From the NCBI GenBank assembly GCA_963849635.1, contig CAWKIA010000025.1:211306-275305 (forward strand): DNA of 64,000 nucleotides, given 5' to 3'. The notes beneath the pieces are model-generated. The model was given only the letters and a program-made list of their open reading frames with translations. It searched no databases and had not been told where the DNA came from. Positions 10,216 through 19,211 of the stretch are shown in pieces (within the stretch, counting starts at the first letter, position 1; every line of letters starts with the position of its first letter). The stretch comes from CAVRUD01 sp963849635. Lineage in GTDB: Bacteria; Chloroflexota; Chloroflexia; Thermomicrobiales; UBA6265. The position numbers were made by a program, and so were the translations under genes.

Positions 10216-13200
10216 TCAGGCGAGGCCGTGAGTGCGGGCGTAGGCAGTCGCGGCGACGCGGGAAGGGACGCCGAGTTTGCCGAAGATGGTGGAGAGGTGG
10301 CGCTTCACCGTGGGGACGCTGATAAAGAGGGCGTCGGCGATGTCACGGTTGGTGTGGCCGGCCGCGACGAGCCGCAGCACCTCCAGCTCGCGCGGCGTCA
10401 GACCAGCAGGGTGCCGCGGTGAGGATCGCTCCACGAGTGCGTCGACGCGTGCGAGCGTCGGCGTCGCACCGAGCGGGTCGCAGAGACCGCGAACCTCGTC
10501 CAGGAGAGGGGACACCTCGTCGGCCACACCAGATGCCAGGCGCAGGTGCGCGAGGGCCATGAGCGTGAGCGCCCGTTCGAAGGGAGCGTCGCAGGTGATG
10601 GCAAGGTCAAGGGCGGTCATGAGGTGCTCCTCGGCCGCCACGCGGTTCTTCGATGCTGTCTCCACTTCCCCGAGGAGACGGTGGGCGGCCAGGAGCGCCA
10701 GGGGTTGGCCTGGCGTACTGGCGAGCGCGAGGGCGTCGACGGCGGCAGCGCGGGCGCGGGTCACATCCTCGACCGTCCAGTGGTAGCGCGCCCAGGCGAC
10801 CTGACCGTCTGCCCGGCCGAGCACGCTTCCGCTCCAGGCCAGCCACCGATCGTGCGCCTCCAGCCAGGCGCGGGCCGCCGGCAGATCATTCCCGTCGAGA
10901 CACAGGTCGGCCGCGAGCCGCTGGAGGAAAAGCCCCTCCTGGTGAATGATGTCGCCGGGCTCGGTCCTCGGCCCGTTGGGGAGCAGGCCGCAGATCTCCT
11001 CCCAGGCACGCCCCGGGTCGCCGCGATGTCGGGCGAGGAGTGCGCGTGCGGCGGTGACCTCCCGCCGAAGAAAAGCGTTGCCGGGGTCAGGGATGTCATC
11101 CAGGATGCGGGTCGCATCTTCCCACCGGCCATCGAGGATCAAGCAGCCGAGCCAGGCCAGGCGCGGTGAAACTCCTGGCCGCAGGGCGCCCCCGGTCCGG
11201 TCCAGGGCGACCTCCGCCTCGGCCGCCAACTGCCGCCGCAATACCGGTTGAGTCGCGTCGTAGGTAAGGACAACGTCTGACAGCTCGTTGAGGCGCGCAA
11301 AAGCGACCAGGGCGTGGTGGTCGAGGTGCGCGAAGATCGACGCCGCCCGGCCGAGCGACTCGCGGGCTTCCGCCGGTCGGCCCATGGCGGCTTGCGCGAT
11401 GCCGAGGTCATTGGAAGCGAACCCGACGGCGGCTCCGCCGCCGCTCAAGTCGGGTGCGCCGGTGAGCCGGGAGAAGCGCATCTCGCTGCCAAGCATCGCC
11501 TCGCTCAGGTGGCCGGCGGAGGCGAGTAACCGACCGAGGCCGAGGGGAGCGGTAGGCCAGGTGCTGATGCCCTCAATATCGAGCCCGGTGACGGTCGGTG
11601 GGCTCGAATCAGACGACTTAGGGACGGCGTCTGGGAGCGCGCCAGCGAACCAGGTCCGTATGGTGGATGAGACGACCGCCGCATCGTGCGACATCATTTC
11701 GAGCGCGTCGATCCCGGCGCGCATCTCGGTCAATCCCTCGCGGAAGCGGTCCAGATAGCAGAGCAAGAGGCCACGCAACCAACGAACTTCGGCGGTGACG
11801 ACCGGATCGCCAAGCTGCGTGGCGATTCGGCCGGCCTCCTGGAGGGCCTCGATGCCGCCGGCCGGGTCCGAGAACCGGGTGAGATAGCCGATACGGCAAG
11901 CAAGCCGGCACCGAGTGGCTTTTTCCCCCTCGACGCCTTCGAGGAGCGCGACTGCAGCTCGCAGCCGCTCGGCAGCGGTGATCCAGGCGTAGGAGCGTTG
12001 GGAACGGTCGCCTGCCTCAACCAGCCACTCCCAGGCGCGCGAATCGCCGGCCGCCTGGAGGTGGGAGGCGACCGAGTCGGGATCGGGGCGTCCAGCCGAG
12101 ATGAGTGCATCGGCAACGAGTCGGTGCAAGTTTCTCCGCCGAGGCGAGAGAATGCTTTCGTAAAGAGCCTCGCGGGTCAGGGCGTGGACGAAACGGACGC
12201 GAGCGCCGTCGCGATTCGCCTCCAGCAGATATCCCTCCACCGACCGTTCGACAATATCGAGCAGCACGTCATCATTGAGACCAGTCACCGATGCCCAGAG
12301 TCCGAGCGGAACTTCCTGCCCGATCACAGCTGCGGCTGCCAACGCTTGCCGCGTCTTCTCACCGAGGCGCGCAATGCGACTCTCGATCACCTGCCGCAGG
12401 AACAATGGCACGACCACCCGGTCGAGCTCATCGAGCGTCCAGGCGTCGTCGCTCAGCGAGAGTACCGCTTCCTCGGCCAGGGCGCGCAAGAGTTCGGTGG
12501 CGAACAGCGGGTTGCCCTCAGCATGCCGGTCGAGATAGGCGACGAGCCGATTTTCATCCGCTCGGCCGAGACGGTAACGCGAAGCAATGAGGGCGCGGAG
12601 TGCATCCGTGTCGAGTCGCCGCAGCTCGAATCGGAGCCCGTCTGCCTCGCGCACGAGCGCCGGGAGCTGCGCGGCGAAGGGATGGAGCCTCGTCAGTTCT
12701 TCACCGCGGTATGTGACAATCAACAACACTGGCCAGTGTCTTAGACGGGGAGCGATGTGCCGAAGGAGCTCAAGGCTGGCAGGGTCGGCCCATTGGAGAT
12801 CTTCAAGGAGGAGGAGAATCGGGCCAACCGTGGAGAGCGCGGAGAAGAACCGGCGAACGTCGGCGAAGAGCGCGGCTTGGTTTGTGACTGGCTCGAGCCG
12901 TCCACCGGCGAACGTAGCCGGGGCGGACGGCAGATCGCCGCTGTGCTCACTGGCGTCGAACAGTACGCGCCACGGGCCGTACGGCGGCGTGTTCGTCAGG
13001 TCGAAGCACGCACCCTCCAACACTCGAACGCCCCGTGCCACTGCCGCTGCGGCCAGATCGCGGGTGAGAGCCGTCTTGCCGATGCCCGCCTCACCACCGA
13101 TAAGCACGAGCCGGCCTCGCCCGCCAAGAATGGCGGCGAGCTCTTCGCGCAGGAGGACTTGCTCCAACGTCCGGCCGACGAGGACGGACGCCGAGCGCCC

Positions 13201-13305
13201 GGAGTGAATGCCGATTCGACCGTCGGTGCGGCCCAAGTTCGCAGTGACGCTGTCCATAGATGCCCCAATGGAGCGGCTGGCTGTCCCAGGATTGTACAGA
13301 TCCAT
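10216..13305 (-). CDS. Giant LuxR-family ATPase regulator (LAL/MalT-like)
   Basis: 1029 residues, intact. About residues 40-60 hold the start of an AAA/ORC-type ATPase (SASVLVGRTLEQ) with Walker A GGEAGIGKTAL and Walker B ILLLLEDLQWADPAS. A long TPR-like helical region follows. The extreme C-terminus is a LuxR helix-turn-helix (LTPRELEVLRLVAAGHTNRD ... KLGVPSRVAATAYARTHGLA). Proteins of this type bind an inducer through the helical region, with ATP-driven oligomerisation. ATG 13305 is used here; ATG 13257 is an alternative. It is divergent from gatC and upstream of the FAD oxidase, its likeliest target by position. Confidence 0.88.
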   Translation of the reverse strand: MDLYNPGTASRSIGASMDSVTANLGRTDGRIGIHSGRSASVLVGRTLEQVLLREELAAILGGRGRLVLIGGEAGIGKTALTRDLAAAAVARGVRVLEGACFDLTNTPPYGPWRVLFDASEHSGDLPSAPATFAGGRLEPVTNQAALFADVRRFFSALSTVGPILLLLEDLQWADPASLELLRHIAPRLRHWPVLLIVTYRGEELTRLHPFAAQLPALVREADGLRFELRRLDTDALRALIASRYRLGRADENRLVAYLDRHAEGNPLFATELLRALAEEAVLSLSDDAWTLDELDRVVVPLFLRQVIESRIARLGEKTRQALAAAAVIGQEVPLGLWASVTGLNDDVLLDIVERSVEGYLLEANRDGARVRFVHALTREALYESILSPRRRNLHRLVADALISAGRPDPDSVASHLQAAGDSRAWEWLVEAGDRSQRSYAWITAAERLRAAVALLEGVEGEKATRCRLACRIGYLTRFSDPAGGIEALQEAGRIATQLGDPVVTAEVRWLRGLLLCYLDRFREGLTEMRAGIDALEMMSHDAAVVSSTIRTWFAGALPDAVPKSSDSSPPTVTGLDIEGISTWPTAPLGLGRLLASAGHLSEAMLGSEMRFSRLTGAPDLSGGGAAVGFASNDLGIAQAAMGRPAEARESLGRAASIFAHLDHHALVAFARLNELSDVVLTYDATQPVLRRQLAAEAEVALDRTGGALRPGVSPRLAWLGCLILDGRWEDATRILDDIPDPGNAFLRREVTAARALLARHRGDPGRAWEEICGLLPNGPRTEPGDIIHQEGLFLQRLAADLCLDGNDLPAARAWLEAHDRWLAWSGSVLGRADGQVAWARYHWTVEDVTRARAAAVDALALASTPGQPLALLAAHRLLGEVETASKNRVAAEEHLMTALDLAITCDAPFERALTLMALAHLRLASGVADEVSPLLDEVRGLCDPLGATPTLARVDALVERSSPRHPAGLTPRELEVLRLVAAGHTNRDIADALFISVPTVKRHLSTIFGKLGVPSRVAATAYARTHGLA

Positions 13306-13496
13306 CTCACCGATCGCATCGATCCCGTCTCAAACTCGTTTTGGATCCTTCCTCACAGCATCCATTTTTCATTACAAAAGGCGAGGCGCCAGAAGCACTA
13401 TGCTAGACTCAGCCCTTGAAAAGACGCTGTATTTGGTGCTTTTTCGTCGTTGCCCGAGCCCGAGCGCATGCTCCCACGAAGTTCGAGGAATCTAAT

Positions 13497-13814
13497 ATGT
13501 CCCAGCCAACGCTCTCAATCGCTGACGTGGAGCATGTCGCCGCACTTGCCCGGCTTGGGTTGTCCGAGTCCGAGAAGGAGCGCCTCTCCGAGCAACTCTC
13601 CTCGATCCTAGAGCATATCTCGGTGCTCAACCGGCTCGACGTGTCGCGCATTCCGCCGACCGCCCAGGTGATCGAAGTCGCCAACGTCCTCCGGGACGAC
13701 GATATCCGTCCTTCCTTGCCGCGCGAAGCGATTCTCGCCAACGCCCCACGCTCGGTTGATGGCTTTTTCGCCGTGCAGGCGGTGCTGGGCGGGTCCGAGG
13801 AGGAGCCGGAATGA
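13497..13814 (+). CDS. gatC: Asp-tRNA(Asn)/Glu-tRNA(Gln) amidotransferase subunit C
   Basis: 105 residues from ATG 13497 with GAGGAATCTAAT before it. The conserved opening VEHVAALARLGLSESEKERL and the C-terminal LRDDDIRPSLPREAILANAP are typical of GatC, which stabilises the GatA-GatB complex making Gln-tRNA or Asn-tRNA by transamidation. The stop overlaps the gatA start (ATGA at 13811-13814), so translation is coupled. gatB is not in the window. A possible extended -10 (TGCTAGACT, about 13401-13409) lies upstream. Confidence 0.96.
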   Translation: MSQPTLSIADVEHVAALARLGLSESEKERLSEQLSSILEHISVLNRLDVSRIPPTAQVIEVANVLRDDDIRPSLPREAILANAPRSVDGFFAVQAVLGGSEEEPE

Positions 13815-15307
13815 GCGACACCGACACGCTCGTCTGGCTGACCGCCGCTGAGATGCGGCGCAAACTGGACGCCCGGGAGTTCTCCGCGGTCGAGCTGACC
13901 GAAGCGCATCTCGACCGCATTGCCAAGCTCGATCCCGATCTGAATTGCTTCATCTCCGTCATGGACGATGTCGCTCGGGCGCAAGCGGCCGAAGCGGACA
14001 AGCGGATCGCCCGCCACGATGTCGCTCCACTGACCGGCATTCCTATCGCCCTCAAGGATGTGCTCTGCACCGTCGATGCACCAACGACCGCCGGATCGAA
14101 GATCCTGGAGGGATACCGGTCTCCGTACGACGCGACGGTCGTGGCGCGGTTACGAGCCCAGGGTGCGGTCTTCGTCGGCAAGTCGAATACCGACGAGTTC
14201 GCGATGGGCTCCTCGACCGAGAATTCGGCGTACTTCACCACCAAGAACCCGTGGGACCTGTCCCGCGTGCCTGGTGGCAGCTCGGGCGGTTCGGCGGCGG
14301 CGGTGGGTGGCGGGCTGGCCGCGCTGGGCCTGGGGTCTGACACCGGTGGTTCGATCCGGCAGCCCGCCGGGTTCTGCGGCACGGTCGGCCTCAAGCCGAC
14401 GTATGGCCGGGTGTCGCGTTTCGGCTTGATTGCGTTCGCGAGCAGCCTCGATCAGATCGGTCCGTTTACCCGGTCTGTCGAAGACGCCGCGATCCTGCTG
14501 GGCGCCATCGCGGGCAAGGACCCGAACGACGCGACCTCCGGCTCTATTCCCGTGCCGGACTTCGTTGGTCGCCTTGGCACTGGTGAGCCGGATCTGTCCG
14601 GGGTCCGAATTGGGGTGCCGCGCGAGTACAGCGTTGCGGGCATGGAACCGGGCGTCACCGCCGCCTGTGGCGAGGCGATCAAGCAACTCGAAGCACTCGG
14701 CGCCGAGTTGATCGAGGTAAGCCTTCCCCACACCGAATACGCCCTGGCGACCTACTACATCACCGCCCCGGCGGAGGCGAGCGCGAATCTGTCTCGCTTC
14801 GATGGTGTGAAGTACGGGCTCTCCGTACCGGGCGAGACGCTTCGGGAGACCTACGAGCGCACCCGTGGCCAGGGTTTTGGGCCCGAGGTCAAGCGCCGCA
14901 TCATGCTCGGCACGTACGCCCTCAGTTCGGGCTACTACGACGCCTACTACGTGCGAGCCCAGAAGGTGCGGACCCTGATCAAGCGGGACTTCGACGAGGC
15001 GTTCGAGCAGGTCGACGCGATCGTCGCGCCGACCTCACCGACGGTGGCGTTCCCGATCGGGGCCCGGACCGACGATCCGTACCAGATGTACCTGGCCGAT
15101 GTCTTCACGATACCGGCTAACATGGCGGGGATCCCCGGACTGGCCTTGCGTTGCGGCTTGAGCAACGGGCTGCCAGTGAGCTTGCAGCTTCTGGGCAAGG
15201 CCTGGGATGAGGCGACCATCCTCAAGATCGGGCATGCCTACGAGCGGGCGACGGAATGGATCAACGCCCGGCCAGCGTTGTCCGCACGTGCGGCCTCCGC
15301 AGCCTGA
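13811..15307 (+). CDS. gatA: Asp-tRNA(Asn)/Glu-tRNA(Gln) amidotransferase subunit A
   Basis: 498 residues, the family's normal length. The amidase signature region has the catalytic Lys in GIPIALKDVLC and the Ser-cisSer-Ser triad in VPGGSSGGSAAAVGGG with GSDTGGSIRQPAGFCG. It hydrolyses glutamine and channels ammonia to GatB for amidation of misacylated tRNA in the cytoplasm. It overlaps gatC by four bases. The C-terminal GIPGLALRCGLSNGLPVSLQ matches GatA. Confidence 0.97.
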   Translation: MSDTDTLVWLTAAEMRRKLDAREFSAVELTEAHLDRIAKLDPDLNCFISVMDDVARAQAAEADKRIARHDVAPLTGIPIALKDVLCTVDAPTTAGSKILEGYRSPYDATVVARLRAQGAVFVGKSNTDEFAMGSSTENSAYFTTKNPWDLSRVPGGSSGGSAAAVGGGLAALGLGSDTGGSIRQPAGFCGTVGLKPTYGRVSRFGLIAFASSLDQIGPFTRSVEDAAILLGAIAGKDPNDATSGSIPVPDFVGRLGTGEPDLSGVRIGVPREYSVAGMEPGVTAACGEAIKQLEALGAELIEVSLPHTEYALATYYITAPAEASANLSRFDGVKYGLSVPGETLRETYERTRGQGFGPEVKRRIMLGTYALSSGYYDAYYVRAQKVRTLIKRDFDEAFEQVDAIVAPTSPTVAFPIGARTDDPYQMYLADVFTIPANMAGIPGLALRCGLSNGLPVSLQLLGKAWDEATILKIGHAYERATEWINARPALSARAASAA

Positions 15308-15502
15308 TTTTTACGCATTTCTACCGACTATTTACCCTCTAGAACCGAGTGCTAGGATAGGTTGGACGCAACTCGCGGGCCGGAAGTGATTTCGGCCCAC
15401 CGGCGCGAGTTCAACCCGCGCGCCGCGCGGCGTCCCAGCCGGGAACATTTTCCGGCTGGATGTCGTCTTCTATTCAGTATTCGGATTTCTAGGAGGCCGG
15501 CA

Positions 15503-16099
15503 ATGCTGGCGGTCAACGATGCTCTCGACGCAATCTACCTCGGCGCCTTTTTCTTCGGCATCCTTTTCGTCCTGGCCACCATCGTGCTGGGCTCCGTCGA
15601 CGTCGGCGGACACCACAACGGGGAATTCGGTCCGTTCAACCTGAGCACGATCCTCGGTTTCGTTGCCTGGTTTGGCGGAATCGGCTACCTCGTCAAGAAC
15701 GGGCTCGATGGTCCGGCCATCCTCAGCATCATCGCGGCGATCCTCGGTGGTCTGGCTGGAGCGGTGGTGGTCTACACACTGCTTGTCAGACTGATCGTGC
15801 CGTCGGATAAGCCGCTCGATCCCAGGGACTACGAGTTGCCAGGCACCATTGGGCGGGTCTCCTCCTCGATCCGCCAGGGTGGCGTCGGCGAGGTGTTATT
15901 CGAGCAGCAAGGAGTCCGCCAGGTCTCGGCCGCCAAGAGCGTCGACGGTGAAGCGATTCCACGTGGATTGGAAGTCGTAATCCTGCGGTCGGAGCACGGC
16001 ATCGCCTACGTGCAGCTATGGGAATCACTGCTCGCTGAGCATGCCGAGTCCGCTCCCTCGCTCGCCAGCGGAGAAGGTGTTCCGGTGGCGCGGGTGTGA
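15503..16099 (+). CDS. NfeD-like membrane protein
   Basis: 199 residues from ATG 15503, eight bases after AGGAGG. Three or four hydrophobic segments lie in residues 10-105. A soluble C-terminal OB-fold-like NfeD domain (LPGTIGRVSSSIRQGGVGEV) follows, ending with a Ser/Glu-rich tail. NfeD proteins partner flotillins. The flotillin gene starts 158 bp downstream on the same strand, matching the common nfeD-floT operon of membrane microdomain proteins. Confidence 0.88.
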   Translation: MLAVNDALDAIYLGAFFFGILFVLATIVLGSVDVGGHHNGEFGPFNLSTILGFVAWFGGIGYLVKNGLDGPAILSIIAAILGGLAGAVVVYTLLVRLIVPSDKPLDPRDYELPGTIGRVSSSIRQGGVGEVLFEQQGVRQVSAAKSVDGEAIPRGLEVVILRSEHGIAYVQLWESLLAEHAESAPSLASGEGVPVARV

Positions 16100-16257
16100 G
16101 TTTCCACTTGTCCCCCAATCAGCACGATCTCCTGAAGCGTAAGGAAGGAAGGCGGAAGGATTGACTGGGACAGTGGTGCTGTGCTGAGGCACACGACGCT
16201 TAGATATGGGTTCAAGGGGCCAACGACGTAACCGGTGGCCAACGAAAGGAACGGAAA

Positions 16258-17845
16258 ATGGGCGGACTCATCGTCATCGTTATCGGATTGGTCTTCGTCG
16301 TCTTAGCGATTCTGGCGATCTCGGCGACGCTTTTCCGCAAAGTGGGGCCGAACCAGGCGCTGATCGTCTACGGATTCGGCGGCACCAAGGTGATCAAGGG
16401 GAGTGGCAAGGTCGTCTGGCCGATGGTGCAGCAGTCGAGAGAGCTCTCCCTGGAGCTCATGAGTTTTGACGTAGCGCCTACCCAGGATCTCTACACGAAT
16501 CAGGGCGTGGCGGTGAACGTCGAAGCCGTGGCTCAGATCAAGGTCAAGTCCGATCCGGTGAGCATCCTGACCGCGGCCGAGCAGTTTCTGACGAAACCGA
16601 CGGAGGAGCGTAAGGCGCTGATCCGCCTGGTGATGGAAGGCCATCTACGCGGCATCGTCGGTCAACTCACGGTCGAAGGGATCGTGAAGGAACCGGAGAT
16701 GGTCGCGGACCGGATGCGCAGCAACGTTGCCGATGACATGAGCAAGATGGGCCTCGAGGTCATCTCGTTCACCATCAGGGAAGTCCGGGACGGCAACGAT
16801 TACATCCTCAATATGGGCCGCCCGAACATTGCGTTGGTCCAGCGTGAGGCTGACATCGCCACTGCCGAGGCCGACCGCGACACGGCGATCAAACGCGCCA
16901 ATGCTAGCCGGGAGGCGCGCATCGCCGAGGCCGTCGCGCAGCAGGACGAGGTCATCGCCCGAATGGCGAGCGAGACCAAGCAAGCCGAGGCCACCCGCGA
17001 CCTCAACTTGAAGCAAGCGGAATACGCCGCGTCCGTCCAAACCCAGAAGGCCGCGGCCGACAAAGCCTACGAGATCCAAACTAACATTCAGCAGCAGCGG
17101 GTGATCCAGGAGCAGGTCAAGATCGACGAGGTCCGGAAGCAGGGAGAGATCGCGGTCCAGGAGGCCGAGATCCTGCGGCGCGAGAAGGAACTAATCGCGA
17201 CCGTTCTGCGCGCCGCTGAGGTCGAACGGCAGCGGATCGAAACTCTGGCCGAGGCCGACAAGCAGCAGCAGGTGCTCCATGCGACCGGTCAGGCCGAAGC
17301 GGTGAGGCTGGCCGGTCAGGCTCAAGCCGAGGTGATTCGGGTCCAGGGTCTGGCGGAGGCCGAGATCATCGATGCCAAGGGTCAGTCCGAAGCCCGCGCG
17401 ATGACCACCAAGGCGGCAGCCTACCAGGAGTACAACCAGGCCGCGATCGTCGATCGAATGCTCGGCGAGCATGCCCGAGATCGTCAAGGCGCTGGCCGAG
17501 CCGCTGTCGCGGGTGGATAAGATCACGGTCGTCTCGACCGGCGATGGCAATGGCAACGGCGCGGGCACGGGGATCAACCGTGTTACCGGAGACATGACCC
17601 AGATGATCGCCCAGGTACCGGCGATCCTGGAGTCGCTGACCGGTCTCAACCTCGCCGACATGATGGGCGGCGTCGCCAAGGTTCGCGAAAATCGCGATGA
17701 CAGCGCCTACCAGAACGGCAACAGCGGCGCGGCCGGTCACGCGGCGACAGCGGTCGTGGCCGCCCCGGCACCTCCGACTGCCAAACCCGCCAACAAACCG
17801 GCGGCCACCGAGGAGCCGACCCAGGCACCTGAGGTCGATCAGTAG
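16258..17845 (+). CDS. SPFH/flotillin-like protein, one frameshift near the 3' end
   Basis: About 528 residues after correction. One N-terminal hydrophobic segment (residues 3-24) precedes the SPFH/PHB domain (LIVYGFGGTKVIKGSGKVV ... LTVEGIVKEPEMVADRM). Then comes a long Ala/Glu/Gln-rich flotillin coiled coil (about 190-400, with repeated EADxxxA). At about 17468 the frame changes; the next frame starts MPEIVKALAEPLSRVDKITVV, the conserved flotillin tail. A Pro/Ala-rich end (ATAVVAAPAPPTAKPANKPA) follows. It probably scaffolds membrane microdomains with the NfeD protein. ATG 16258 follows GAAAGGAACGGAAA. Confidence 0.9.
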
Positions 17846-17870
17846 GTCTTCTTCAACACTGCATATGGAC

Positions 17871-17905
17871 GTGGGGGCGCCTCATTCGAGGCGCCCCACA
17901 CGTTT
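17871..17905 (+). terminator. Rho-independent terminator after the flotillin gene
   Basis: GGGGCGCCTC, a short loop ATTC and GAGGCGCCCC form a strong hairpin followed by ACACGTTTT. It lies 26 bp after the TAG. Confidence 0.75.
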
Positions 17906-18053
17906 TCAGGATCGGCCGGACGGCCACGCTTGATGGTCTGGCGGCGAAGTCGAACGAGCGTGCTATCCTTGCGCGGATGGTGGCCTAACCGCCCGTCGCC
18001 CCGTGCGCACCCCACCATTTTTCGGGGCGTTTTGGAATGTGGAAAGTGGTCGG

Positions 18054-18644
18054 ATGGCCGACGATGCGTTTGAAACCGGTTCCGGCCCGGCCCTCGAGGC
18101 GCAGCGGCTCCGAGTTGAAGCAATAGGGCAGCCCGGGCAACGCCGGTTTCGTCTCCTGGCCGTAGTCGATGGCGACACCCACATCGTGTGGATGGAGAAA
18201 CAGCAGTTGCAGGCGCTTGGGTTGGCGCTGGAGCAGCTGTTGGAGCAATTGCCTGACGGTGGGCCCGATTTGGGCCCGGCGAATCTTCCCCTGGACTTTG
18301 ACACCCAGACCGCCAGCCAGTTCCGCGCGGGTCGTATGGAACTGGGCTATGACGAGCGCCGCGACCGACTGGTCATCGCCGCCCACGATATGCAGCGCGA
18401 CGACGACGATGACGATGACGATACGATTGACTTGGAGCGGAGCCGACCTAACTTCGCCTGCCGCCTGACCCGCGCCCAGGCCCGGGAGATCAGCGCGGAT
18501 GCCGCCGCGGTCGTCTCCGCTGGCCGGCCGCGGTGCACGATGTGCGGCCAGCCGATGAGCCCTGAGGGTCACACCTGCCCACACATGAACGGTCACCTGC
18601 CGCTCGTCCTCGACGATGCCGAGGTGGACGAGGACGCCGAATAA
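18054..18644 (+). CDS. DUF3090 family protein
   Basis: 196 residues from ATG 18054 (upstream GGAAAG). Recognised by FRLLAVVDGDTHIVWMEKQQL, LEQLLEQLPD, FRAGRMELGYDERRDRLVI, a run of eight Asp, and the C-terminal zinc-ribbon-like pair CTMCGQPMSPEGH and CPHMNGH. DUF3090 is found mainly in Actinobacteria and Chloroflexota, with no established role. A longer GTG start at 18003 lacks a ribosome binding site. Confidence 0.85.
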   Translation: MADDAFETGSGPALEAQRLRVEAIGQPGQRRFRLLAVVDGDTHIVWMEKQQLQALGLALEQLLEQLPDGGPDLGPANLPLDFDTQTASQFRAGRMELGYDERRDRLVIAAHDMQRDDDDDDDDTIDLERSRPNFACRLTRAQAREISADAAAVVSAGRPRCTMCGQPMSPEGHTCPHMNGHLPLVLDDAEVDEDAE

Positions 18645-18805
18645 GAGGCGCGCCAATCGTGAACTGGGCAGCCTCACCATCAATCATTTGATGGCGTACA
18701 GCCAAAGGTATTGCGGTTTGGATTGAAGCGGGTCTCATTCGCTTGCGGTTGTGCAGCCGAGCGTCGTCAGCTACGATCGTTAGCCCTTACGAAAACGTCT
18801 CGTGG

Positions 18806-18834
18806 TTGACACGCCTATCCGAACCGTCTAGGAT
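18806..18834 (+). promoter_or_regulatory. Sigma70-type promoter of the ilv operon
   Basis: TTGACA at 18806-18811 and TAGGAT at 18829-18834 are separated by exactly 17 bp. This is the best promoter match in the window. Transcription would start near 18841, about 42 bases before the leader peptide ATG. Confidence 0.85.
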
Positions 18835-18882
18835 GACAGAAGGAATCGTGCAAACGTGACCGAAAGCGCAAAAGAGAGACTG

Positions 18883-18984
18883 ATGAACACGTTCGTGGCT
18901 CGCCCAAGCTCCATCATTATTGGCCTCGTACTTATCGAGCTCCCAGTAGGGAGCTATTCGTGTTGGCGAGGCCCGAAGCACTAG
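18883..18984 (+). CDS. Ile/Leu/Val-rich leader peptide of the ilv attenuator
   Basis: 33 codons from ATG 18883, with AGAGAGAC just upstream, to TAG 18982-18984. Codons 10-23 encode SSIIIGLVLIELPV, ten branched-chain residues in fourteen, including three consecutive Ile codons. The peptide has no other function visible. Its length, position between the promoter and a terminator, and composition match the regulatory leader peptides of ilv operons in enterobacteria and corynebacteria. Ribosome stalling on these codons when Ile, Leu or Val is scarce would decide the downstream RNA fold. Confidence 0.85.
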   Translation: MNTFVARPSSIIIGLVLIELPVGSYSCWRGPKH

Positions 18985-19050
18985 CGCAGCGCGCACCAAG
19001 ATGAGCACCGACGGCGGTGCGACGGGCCTCCCGAATAGGGGGGCTTTTTT
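18938..19050 (+). promoter_or_regulatory. Transcription attenuator of the ilv operon
   Basis: Visible alternatives: hairpin AGCTCCC/GGGAGCT (18938-18944/18949-18955) inside the leader peptide; antiterminator strand GAGGCCCG (18968-18975), perfectly complementary over 8 bp to CGGGCCTC (19023-19030); and the terminator stem (19026-19044), which shares the 19026-19030 bases with the antiterminator. A ribosome stalled upstream frees 18968-18975 to pair with 19023-19030 and prevents termination. A ribosome reaching the TAG at 18982 covers it and allows termination. An extra hairpin GCACC/GGTGC (19005-19009/19016-19020) lies between. The folding model is inference from complementarity. Confidence 0.8.
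19026..19050 (+). terminator. Attenuator terminator upstream of ilvB
   Basis: GCCTCCC (19026-19032), loop GAATA, GGGGGGC (19038-19044), then six T residues. It is an intrinsic terminator placed 162 bp before the ilvB start, so readthrough is needed for ilvB expression. Confidence 0.85.
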
Positions 19051-19211
19051 GTTGTCCTCTGATCGACGCGGCAAGCCGGCAAGACGGCTAGTAACGACGG
19101 CAAACGGGTTCCTGCCGCAACGGCGCGGCGCGAGGTCACCGAGTGGCCCACGGCAAGACAGAAGACGGCGGGTCTTACCGCCGCCAGTGAGCAGGATCAA
19201 GGAGAACGATC

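Noticed and set aside
11686..12744. 352-codon plus-strand frame inside the LuxR regulator
   Set aside because: Antisense shadow of the intact 1029-residue regulator.
13376..13409. Full -35/-10 promoter for gatCA
   Set aside because: Only an extended -10 (TGCTAGACT) is acceptable; the nearest -35-like word has a wrong spacing.
18677..18694. CCATCAA-TCAT-TTGATGG hairpin as the DUF3090 terminator
   Set aside because: A perfect 7-bp stem but no T-run and moderate stability; not strong enough to list.
18860..19211. T-box riboswitch upstream of ilvB
   Set aside because: No T-box sequence (AGGGTGGNACCGCG) or specifier stem; the leader peptide with overlapping stems explains the region better.
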